From: Acidocella sp.
Lineage (GTDB): Bacteria; Pseudomonadota; Alphaproteobacteria; Acetobacterales; Acetobacteraceae
Direction of reading: 5' to 3'
DNA length: 64,000 bases
NCBI GenBank assembly: GCA_031291755.1
Contig: JARLIK010000019.1
Location: 186,001-250,000, forward strand
Positions 57,995-64,000 of this stretch are shown here, one piece after another. Made by a program: the position numbers and the translations under genes. Each line of letters begins with the position of its first letter. Within the stretch, counting starts at the first letter, position 1. The notes beneath the pieces were generated by a model. The model had not been told where the DNA came from. It did not search any database and was given only the letters and a program-made list of their open reading frames with translations.

Positions 57995-58201
57995 ATGACG
58001 GTTGCAAGCGATATCCGTGCGAAAACGCCGGACGAACTCTCAACGATGCTGCTGGATTTGCGCAAGGAGCAGTTCAATCTGCGGTTCCAGCGCGCCACCG
58101 GCCAGCAGGAAAACACCAGCCGCGTGAAAGCGGTGCGGCGCGATATTGCGCGGGTCAAGACAATTCTGGCTGAGCGCATCCGCGCCGCAGCCAAGGTTTA
58201 A
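57995..58201 (+). CDS. rpmC: 50S ribosomal protein L29
   Basis: 68 aa from the ATG at 57995, one base after the rplP stop; the ORF from 57980 overlaps rpl[41 protein letters not shown] and [20 protein letters not shown] match the helical hairpin of L29. Confidence 0.97.
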   Translation: MTVASDIRAKTPDELSTMLLDLRKEQFNLRFQRATGQQENTSRVKAVRRDIARVKTILAERIRAAAKV

Positions 58202-58210
58202 GAGGGTACC

Positions 58211-58483
58211 ATGCCGAAACGTGTTCTGACCGGACGGGTTGTGAGCGACAAAATGGACAAGACGATCACCGTCTTAGTCGAACGCCGCATCATGCACCCG
58301 CTGTATAAAAAATTCATTCGCCGCTCAAAGAAGTATGCGGCGCATGACGAAGCCAACACTTGCGTTGAAGGTGACCTGGTTCGCATTGAAGAATGCGCCC
58401 CGATCAGCAAGCGCAAGACGTGGATCGTGACTGAGCGCAACGGTTCGGCAATCGCTGAATCCGCCCCTGCGTCCAGCGTCTGA
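58211..58483 (+). CDS. rpsQ: 30S ribosomal protein S17
   Basis: 90 aa. [40 protein letters not shown] and [20 protein letters not shown] are typical; the Ser/Ala-rich C-terminal tail is slightly longer than in E. coli. Primary 16S-binding protein with an OB fold. Confidence 0.98.
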   Translation: MPKRVLTGRVVSDKMDKTITVLVERRIMHPLYKKFIRRSKKYAAHDEANTCVEGDLVRIEECAPISKRKTWIVTERNGSAIAESAPASSV

Positions 58484-58496
58484 GGGGAATTAAACA

Positions 58497-58865
58497 ATGA
58501 TTATCGTAGAATCCAACCTCGACGTTGCTGATAATTCCGGTGCTCGCCGCGTGCAGTGCATCAAGGTCCTTGGCGGCTCCAAGCGTAAAGCCGCTTCGGT
58601 CGGCGATGTGATCGTGGTTGCTGTGCAGGATGCGATTCCGCGCGGCAAGGTGAAGAAGGGTGACGTGCATCAGGCTGTTGTCGTGCGCACGGCGTTCCCG
58701 GTTCGCCGTGCTGATGGCAGCGCCATCCGTTTTGACCGTAACGCTGCCGTGCTGCTGAACAAGCAGGGCGAGCCCATCGGTACCCGTATTTTTGGGCCAG
58801 TGGTTCGTGAACTTCGCGCCAAGAAGTTCATGAAGATCATCAGCTTGGCGCCGGAGGTGCTGTAA
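58497..58865 (+). CDS. rplN: 50S ribosomal protein L14
   Basis: 122 aa. [40 protein letters not shown] and [20 protein letters not shown] are characteristic, full length. First gene of the spc group in this run. Confidence 0.98.
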   Translation: MIIVESNLDVADNSGARRVQCIKVLGGSKRKAASVGDVIVVAVQDAIPRGKVKKGDVHQAVVVRTAFPVRRADGSAIRFDRNAAVLLNKQGEPIGTRIFGPVVRELRAKKFMKIISLAPEVL

Positions 58866-58866
58866 T

Positions 58867-59187
58867 ATGGCGGCTCGTATTAAAAAAGGTGACACGGTCG
58901 TCGTGATCGCCGGCTCATCCAAGGGTAGCCGCGGCGAAGTGCTGCGGGTGATCCCGAAGGAAGACCGCGCTGTCGTGCAGGGGGTCGCCATTGCCAAGCG
59001 TCATACCAAGGCCAAGGGCGTTGGTCAGCCGGGCGGTATTGTGGAGCGCGAAGCTGCTGTGCATTTGTCCAACCTGGCTTTGATTGATCCGTCCACGAAC
59101 AAGGCGACCCGCATTGGGTTCCGTATTCTGGATGATGGCCGCAAAATTCGCGTCGCTCGCAAGAGCGGCACCGCGATTGATGGCTGA
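58867..59187 (+). CDS. rplX: 50S ribosomal protein L24
   Basis: 106 aa. [20 protein letters not shown] with the KOW motif, [20 protein letters not shown] and [20 protein letters not shown] are family-typical. One base after rplN. An assembly initiator near the tunnel exit. Confidence 0.98.
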   Translation: MAARIKKGDTVVVIAGSSKGSRGEVLRVIPKEDRAVVQGVAIAKRHTKAKGVGQPGGIVEREAAVHLSNLALIDPSTNKATRIGFRILDDGRKIRVARKSGTAIDG

Positions 59188-59197
59188 GGAGGCCGCA

Positions 59198-59758
59198 ATG
59201 ACTGAAACAAAAATCCTGCCGCGTATGCAAGTGCACTACCGTGAGGTTGTGCGGGCGCAGATGCAAAAGGAGTTCAACTACACGAACACTTTTGAAGTGC
59301 CGACCTTGGAAAAGATCGTCATCAACATGGGTGTCGGTGAGGCCGCTGCTGACCAGAAAAAACTGGACGCTGCCGTTGCTGAACTGACCCTCATCGCGGG
59401 CCAGAAGCCGATCAAGACCATTTCCAAAAAGGCGATCGCCGGGTTCAAAATCCGTGCTGGTCTGCCGATTGGCTGTAAGGTTACGCTGCGCAAGTCCAAG
59501 ATGTACGAATTCCTGGACCGCCTGGTGACCATCGCGCTGCCGCGCGTGCGTGACTTCCGCGGGATTCCGGCTGGCAAGGGCTTCGATGGCCGTGGCAACT
59601 TCGCCATGGGTTTGAAAGAGCAGATTATTTTCCCTGAAATCGTGTACGACAAGGTTGATGCGATTCGCGGGATGGACATCATTTTCGTGACCACCGCGAA
59701 AACCGATGCCGAGGCTAAGGCGTTACTAAAAGGCTTCAACCTGCCGTTTGCCAAGTAA
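59198..59758 (+). CDS. rplE: 50S ribosomal protein L5
   Basis: 186 aa from the ATG at 59198, preceded by GAGGAGGCCGCA; the track start at 59084 lies inside rpl[61 protein letters not shown] and [20 protein letters not shown] are standard. Binds 5S rRNA. Confidence 0.97.
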   Translation: MTETKILPRMQVHYREVVRAQMQKEFNYTNTFEVPTLEKIVINMGVGEAAADQKKLDAAVAELTLIAGQKPIKTISKKAIAGFKIRAGLPIGCKVTLRKSKMYEFLDRLVTIALPRVRDFRGIPAGKGFDGRGNFAMGLKEQIIFPEIVYDKVDAIRGMDIIFVTTAKTDAEAKALLKGFNLPFAK

Positions 59759-59843
59759 GGCATACACAGTTTGAATTCTTCGTTTTTAGATTTTTGGAAA
59801 ACGGCTGGGTGTTGCCAGCAGGTTCCGGAGGGGTTGCAGAACA

Positions 59844-60149
59844 ATGGCTAAGACATCGCAGGTCAACAGGAATGCGAAGCGTGAGCGGATGGCCGCTCGC
59901 GATAAGACGAAGCGGGCAACATTGAAGGGTGTGATCATGGATCGCACGCTGCCAGTGGAAGACCGTTTTGAGGCGAGCATCAAGCTGGCCGAACTGCCGC
60001 GCAATGGCGCGAAGGTCCGGGTGCGGCTGCGTTGCGAGCTGACCGGCCGTTCGCGCGGTAACTACCGCAAGTTCAAACTGTGCCGTATCGCGTTCCGCGA
60101 TCTGGCCAGCGCCGGGCAAATCCCGGGCGTTGTCAAAGCTAGCTGGTAA
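59844..60149 (+). CDS. rpsN: 30S ribosomal protein S14
   Basis: 101 aa, the long, zinc-free (C-minus) form: no CxxC is present. [40 protein letters not shown] and [20 protein letters not shown] are normal. 85 bases after rplE, the widest spacing in this part of the cluster. Confidence 0.98.
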   Translation: MAKTSQVNRNAKRERMAARDKTKRATLKGVIMDRTLPVEDRFEASIKLAELPRNGAKVRVRLRCELTGRSRGNYRKFKLCRIAFRDLASAGQIPGVVKASW

Positions 60150-60164
60150 GGAAAGGGCGCAAAA

Positions 60165-60563
60165 ATGTCGATGTCCGATCCGTTGGGTGACATGCTCACC
60201 CGTATTCGTAATGCGCAGCATGCGCGGTTGACCATGTGCGTGGCACCTGCGTCGAACCTGCGTGCCAATGTGCTTGATGTGCTAAAGCGTGAAGGCTTCA
60301 TTCGCGGGTTCTCCCGCGAGGAACTTCGCCCGGGCATCTCGCAATTGCGCATCGAACTGAAGTACAGCGAAGGTCAGCCGGTGATTAAGGAAATCAACCG
60401 CGTGTCCCGTCCGGGCCGCCGGGTATATTCCAAGATCAAGGAACTGCCACGCGTCTATTCAGGTTTAGGTGTTTCCATCCTTTCCACGCCGCGTGGCGTG
60501 ATGAGCGATGTTGAAGCCCGCGCTGCCAATGTTGGCGGCGAAGTTCTCTGCCGCGTCTTCTAA
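60165..60563 (+). CDS. rpsH: 30S ribosomal protein S8
   Basis: 132 aa. [40 protein letters not shown] and [20 protein letters not shown] match S8; the second ATG (60171) is a possible start. S8 represses the spc operon in E. coli by binding rplE mRNA. Confidence 0.98.
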   Translation: MSMSDPLGDMLTRIRNAQHARLTMCVAPASNLRANVLDVLKREGFIRGFSREELRPGISQLRIELKYSEGQPVIKEINRVSRPGRRVYSKIKELPRVYSGLGVSILSTPRGVMSDVEARAANVGGEVLCRVF

Positions 60564-60576
60564 GGGAGGATCAGAC

Positions 60577-61110
60577 ATGTCACGTGTTGGCAAATATCCG
60601 GTCGAAGTTCCCGCAGGCGTTACTATGGCGCTGGCTGGCAACATCCTCACCGCCAAAGGTAAGCTCGGCGAACTCAAGTTGGAATTGACGGATAACGTCG
60701 AGGCCAAAATTGATGGTAACAAGGTTTCGGTAGCCCCCAAGACCAAGGCTGCGCAGGCGCGCATGATGTGGGGAACCACCCGTGCGAACATCGCGAACAT
60801 GGTGAAGGGCGTTTCCGTTGGGTATGCAAAGACCCTGGAAATTACCGGCACTGGTTTCCGCGCTGCTGTTCAGGGCCCGAACCTGGTGGTCAATCTCGGC
60901 TTCTCGCACGATGTGGTGTATCCGGTTCCGTCGGGCATCAAAATCTCCTGCGAAAAGCCAACCTTGATCAAGGTTGAAGGCATGGACAAGCGTCAGGTTG
61001 GTCAGGTTTGCGCGGAAATCCGCTCGTATCGTCCGCCTGAGCCGTACAAGGGCAAGGGCGTGAAATTTGAGGGTGAAGCAATTCGCCGCAAAGAGGGTAA
61101 GAAGAAATAA
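60577..61110 (+). CDS. rplF: 50S ribosomal protein L6
   Basis: 177 aa from the ATG at 60577, with AGGGAGGA upstream; the ORF from 60508 overlaps rps[61 protein letters not shown] and the C-terminal [20 protein letters not shown] are as expected. Its stop and the rplR start share a base (TAATG). Confidence 0.98.
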   Translation: MSRVGKYPVEVPAGVTMALAGNILTAKGKLGELKLELTDNVEAKIDGNKVSVAPKTKAAQARMMWGTTRANIANMVKGVSVGYAKTLEITGTGFRAAVQGPNLVVNLGFSHDVVYPVPSGIKISCEKPTLIKVEGMDKRQVGQVCAEIRSYRPPEPYKGKGVKFEGEAIRRKEGKKK

Positions 61111-61475
61111 TGGCAACTACCAATCTTTCATTACAGGTTCGGCGCCGCGCGCGTCTGCGTTACCAGTTGAAGCAGAAGTCGGTTGGCCGCCCGCGTCTTT
61201 CCGTATTCCGCTCCGGCAAGCATATCTATGCCCAGGTGATCGACGATGCGCAGGGCGTTACCGTCGCTGCCGCCTCCAGCCTGGACAAGGATTTGAAGGC
61301 CGCGTTGAAAACCGGCGCCGACAAGGATGCTGCGACGGCGGTTGGCAAATTGATTGCCGAACGCTCGAAGGCCGCCGGCGTGCTCGCCGTGGTGTTCGAC
61401 CGTGGGTCTTATCTGTATCATGGCCGGGTGAAAGCCCTGGCGGAGGCCGCTCGCGAAGGCGGCCTCGACTTCTAG
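61110..61475 (+). CDS. rplR: 50S ribosomal protein L18
   Basis: 121 aa. [40 protein letters not shown] and [20 protein letters not shown] are typical. 5S rRNA-binding protein. The plus-strand ORF at 61067-61576 in another frame is a shadow. Confidence 0.98.
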   Translation: MATTNLSLQVRRRARLRYQLKQKSVGRPRLSVFRSGKHIYAQVIDDAQGVTVAAASSLDKDLKAALKTGADKDAATAVGKLIAERSKAAGVLAVVFDRGSYLYHGRVKALAEAAREGGLDF

Positions 61476-61488
61476 GAGTATTGGGAAA

Positions 61489-62091
61489 ATGGCACGCGAA
61501 GCACGTGAAGGCGGCGGCAATAACAAGCCGCGCGAACGCGAGAAAGAACGCGATAAGGAAACCGGTGATGAACTGACCGACAAGCTGGTCACCATCAACC
61601 GCGTTGCCAAAGTGGTTAAAGGTGGGCGTCGTTTCGCTTTTGCTGCCTTGGTAGTCGTAGGCGACCAGAAAGGCCGCGTTGGTTATGGCGCTGGTAAAGC
61701 CCGTGAAGTTCCTGAAGCGATCCGCAAGGCAACTGAACGCGCTAAAAAGACCATGATCCGGGTTCCGATGAAGGAAGGCCGTACTCTGCACCACGACATT
61801 CGTGGCACGTTCGGCGCTGGCGATGTGGTTATTCGTGCGGCTCCGGCTGGTACCGGCATCATCGCCGGCGGGCCGCTGCGCGCGGTGTTCGAAACCCTCG
61901 GCATTGGTGACGTGGTTGCCAAGTCCATCGGTAGCCGCAATCCGCATAACATGGTGAAGGCGGCGTTTGCCGCTCTGAGCGGCGTGACCAGCCCGCGTGC
62001 CGTGGCAACCCGCCGTGGCAAGAAGGTAGCTGATCTTTATGGCTCAGCACCGGCCAAAAAAGATGTGGTTGTGGAGGCTTCTGATGTCTGA
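61489..62091 (+). CDS. rpsE: 30S ribosomal protein S5
   Basis: 200 aa, somewhat long because of a charged N-terminus ([20 protein letters not shown]). [40 protein letters not shown] and [20 protein letters not shown] are conserved; an acidic tail ends it. Its last 8 bases overlap rpmD. Confidence 0.98.
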   Translation: MAREAREGGGNNKPREREKERDKETGDELTDKLVTINRVAKVVKGGRRFAFAALVVVGDQKGRVGYGAGKAREVPEAIRKATERAKKTMIRVPMKEGRTLHHDIRGTFGAGDVVIRAAPAGTGIIAGGPLRAVFETLGIGDVVAKSIGSRNPHNMVKAAFAALSGVTSPRAVATRRGKKVADLYGSAPAKKDVVVEASDV

Positions 62092-62272
62092 GAAAAAAAT
62101 CCGCGTGACGCAGATCGGTTCGGGTAATGGCCAGAAGCCTGGCCAGCAGGCCACGCTGATTGGCCTGGGTCTGAACAAGATCAGCAAGAGCCGTGACTAT
62201 GCCGACACTTTAGAAGTGCGCGGCATGATCAAGAAAGTCGCCCATCTGGTGAAGGTTGAAGAGCTGGCTTAA
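62084..62272 (+). CDS. rpmD: 50S ribosomal protein L30
   Basis: 62 aa from the ATG at 62084 (ATGTCTGA overlap with rpsE stop). [40 protein letters not shown] and [18 protein letters not shown] are L30-specific. The 77-aa track version adds 15 residues from rpsE. Confidence 0.97.
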   Translation: MSEKKIRVTQIGSGNGQKPGQQATLIGLGLNKISKSRDYADTLEVRGMIKKVAHLVKVEELA

Positions 62273-62289
62273 CGCCCGCTTGAAGGAAT

Positions 62290-62787
62290 ATGACGATGAA
62301 ACTCAACGATCTGCGGGACAATCCCGGCGCCCGTCTGAAGTCCAAGCGGCTTGGTCGCGGCATTGGCTCCGGCAAGGGCAAAACCTCCGGTAAGGGCGTT
62401 AAAGGCCAGAAGGCTCGTGAAGGCGTTTCGCTGAACGGCTTTGAGGGTGGCCAGTTGCCAATCTATCGCCGGTTGCCCAAGCGCGGCTTCCATAACGTCA
62501 ACCGCAAGGAATACGCGCCTCTCAACCTCTCCAGCCTCGAAGCTGCGTTTGAGGATGGCAAACTCGATGCGACCAAGCCGATCAACGAAGCCGCTCTTCG
62601 TGATGCTGGTCTGGTGCGTCTGGGTAAGGTCGATGGCGTGCGTTTGCTCGCTAAAGGCACCATTACCCGCGCCATCACCATCGAAGTCTCTGGCGCCTCG
62701 GTGGCTGCCATTGCTGCGGTGGAACAGGCCGGCGGCAAAGTAACCACTCTGGTTGCTGCTAAGGTTCATGAGGCTCCGGCTGCGTAA
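62290..62787 (+). CDS. rplO: 50S ribosomal protein L15
   Basis: 165 aa. [60 protein letters not shown] and a C-terminal [20 protein letters not shown] are typical. The ATG at 62296 (M3) is an alternative start. Followed by a hairpin and secY. Confidence 0.98.
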   Translation: MTMKLNDLRDNPGARLKSKRLGRGIGSGKGKTSGKGVKGQKAREGVSLNGFEGGQLPIYRRLPKRGFHNVNRKEYAPLNLSSLEAAFEDGKLDATKPINEAALRDAGLVRLGKVDGVRLLAKGTITRAITIEVSGASVAAIAAVEQAGGKVTTLVAAKVHEAPAA

Positions 62788-62841
62788 ATCAAAGCCACTT
62801 GCCTCCACCGGCTTAATGCCGGAAAACAAGCGTTGAACATT

Positions 62842-62874
62842 CGGCGCTTCCGGGTGCCAAACCTGGAAGCGCCG
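62842..62874 (+). promoter_or_regulatory. hairpin between rplO and secY
   Basis: CGGCGCTTCCGGGT-GCCAA-ACCTGGAAGCGCCG: a 14-bp stem with one GT pair, then TTTCTA. It resembles a weak intrinsic terminator or an attenuator, 21 bases before the secY ATG. Confidence 0.55.
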
Positions 62875-62895
62875 TTTCTATGAAAGAGGACTCGC

Positions 62896-64000
62896 ATGGC
62901 TTCCGCCGCAGAACAAATGGCATCCAGCATGAATCTTGGCGCTTTCGCCAAGGCCACTGAGCTTAAAAAGCGCATTTGGTTTACGCTTGGCGCGCTGATC
63001 GTCTTCCGTCTCGGCACCTACATTCCGGTGCCGGGCGTGGATGGCACCGTGATGGCCCATATGATGACGCAAAATGGCGGCGGCATTTTAGGCATGTTCA
63101 ACATGTTCACCGGCGGCGCGCTTGGCCGGATGACGATTTTTGCTCTGAACATCATGCCGTATATCAGTGCCTCGATTATCATCCAGCTGATGACCTCGGC
63201 GATCCCGACGCTGGAGAGCCTGAAAAAGGAGGGCGAGTCGGGCCGCCAGAAGATCACCCAATATACCCGCTATCTCACGGTGCTGATTGCGGCGGTGCAG
63301 GCCTATGGCATTTCGGTTGGTCTGCAAGGCATGAAGAGCACCCTCGGCCCGGCGGTGATTGACCCGGGTTTCTTCTTTACCTTTACCTGCGTTGTGACGC
63401 TGGTGGGGGGCACCGTGTTCCTGATGTGGTTGGGTGAGCAGATCACCTCGCGCGGCATCGGCAATGGCGCCTCGCTGATCATCTTCTCGGGGATTGTGGC
63501 CAATTTGCCGGTCGCCATAGCCAATATTCTGGAGCTTGGCTCCACCGGCGCGCTTTCCACTCTGTTCATTATTACCTTCTTTATCGCAGCGTTCGGCATC
63601 ATCGCCTTTGTGGTGTTCATGGAACGCGCTCAGCGGCGGGTACTGGTGCAATATCCCAAGCGCCAGGTTGGCCAGCGCATGTTTGGCGGCGACTCGAGTT
63701 ACATGCCGCTGAAGGTGAACACCTCGGGAGTGATTCCACCGATTTTCGCCAGTTCCTTGCTGCTGATCCCCGCTACCATCGTCGGGTTTGCCAAGGGTGG
63801 GCCGGGTTGGCTGCAAGGAGTCGCGCATCAGCTCAGCCATGGTCAGCCAGGCTATATGCTGTTTTTTGCCTTTCTGATTATATTTTTCGCGTATTTCTAC
63901 ACCGCCATTGTGTTCAATCCGGAAGAGAAAGCCGACGAGTTGAAAAAATACGGCGGCTTTGTTCCGGGTATTCGCCCAGGTGCCAATACGGCGGCGTTCT
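62896..64000 (+). CDS. secY: protein translocase subunit SecY (partial, cut at window end)
   Basis: Starts at the ATG at 62896, after AAAGAGGACTCGC; about 368 codons are visible and the reading frame is open at the edge. The start MASAAEQMASSMNLGAFAKA, then FRLGTYIPVPGVDGTVMAHM and FNMFTGGALGRMTIFALNIM with PYISASIIIQLM are family-specific, as are RYLTVLIAAVQAYGISVGLQ and GNGASLIIFSGIVANLPVAI. Channel-forming subunit of the Sec translocon; partner SecG is in this window, SecE is not. Confidence 0.97.
   Translation, partial: MASAAEQMASSMNLGAFAKATELKKRIWFTLGALIVFRLGTYIPVPGVDGTVMAHMMTQNGGGILGMFNMFTGGALGRMTIFALNIMPYISASIIIQLMTSAIPTLESLKKEGESGRQKITQYTRYLTVLIAAVQAYGISVGLQGMKSTLGPAVIDPGFFFTFTCVVTLVGGTVFLMWLGEQITSRGIGNGASLIIFSGIVANLPVAIANILELGSTGALSTLFIITFFIAAFGIIAFVVFMERAQRRVLVQYPKRQVGQRMFGGDSSYMPLKVNTSGVIPPIFASSLLLIPATIVGFAKGGPGWLQGVAHQLSHGQPGYMLFFAFLIIFFAYFYTAIVFNPEEKADELKKYGGFVPGIRPGANTAAF

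Overview
The window looks like chromosomal core DNA from an alphaproteobacterium, most likely an Acetobacteraceae-type acidophile or relative (Acidocella/Acidiphilium-like). This is inferred from the GC-rich coding style, the Hsp20-DUF1150 pair, the alphaproteobacterial LexA box (GTTC-N7-GTTC), the trpD-trpC-moaC-moeA-lexA block, IalB, the dual cold-shock protein and the tpiA-secG-pyrG-kdsA order. I cannot name the species from sequence alone.

Layout. 1-613: a RelE/ParE-type toxin and an edge-truncated HTH antitoxin, with a perfect palindrome at the promoter. 0.6-2.8 kb: def-fmt-truA (minus). 2.9-4.9 kb: hsp20, DUF1150, a GST-like gene and a secreted orphan. 4.9-8.4 kb: a small repeat protein, rnd and divergent aspS. 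8.45-9.5 kb: two orphan genes of lower GC. 9.6-11.6 kb: lepA and tRNA-Ser(GGA). 11.8-13.8 kb: convergent methyltransferase and DUF707 glycosyltransferase-like genes. 13.8-16.4 kb: intergenic DNA with a palindrome, a lipoprotein, PsiE and a broken alpha/beta hydrolase. 16.4-20.8 kb: cysK, then a FUSC/DUF1656/HlyD efflux set and a tiny DUF3309-like membrane protein. 20.8-24.5 kb: tpiA-secG-pyrG-kdsA (minus). 24.5-29.5 kb: a 58-aa conserved small protein, dual-CSD cold-shock protein, PLD-family enzyme, DEAD-box helicase and IalB. 29.5-39 kb: one long minus-strand chain, ppiD-trpE-trpG-trpD-trpC-moaC-moeA-bioF-lexA, mostly with 1-4 nt stop/start overlaps.

39.2-64 kb is the ribosomal/RNA polymerase super-cluster on the plus strand: rplK-rplA-(leader)-rplJ-rplL-(hairpin)-rpoB-rpoC-terminator, a small secreted orphan, then rpsL-rpsG-tuf and the S10/spc order from rpsJ to secY, cut by the window end. 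Two departures from the commonest bacterial layout are visible: fusA is missing between rpsG and tuf, and secE-nusG do not precede rplK (a divergent ppiD does).

I did not find a clearly new multi-gene system. The most interesting items are the loss of fusA from the str operon, a hydrolase gene broken by loss of about 25 codons plus a frameshift, the toxin-antitoxin operator embedded at the truA end, the LexA box that lies over the bioF stop codon, the low-GC orphan pair at 8.5-9.5 kb and the methyltransferase/DUF707 pair beside tRNA-Ser. No CRISPR array, insertion sequence, integrase or rRNA gene was seen.
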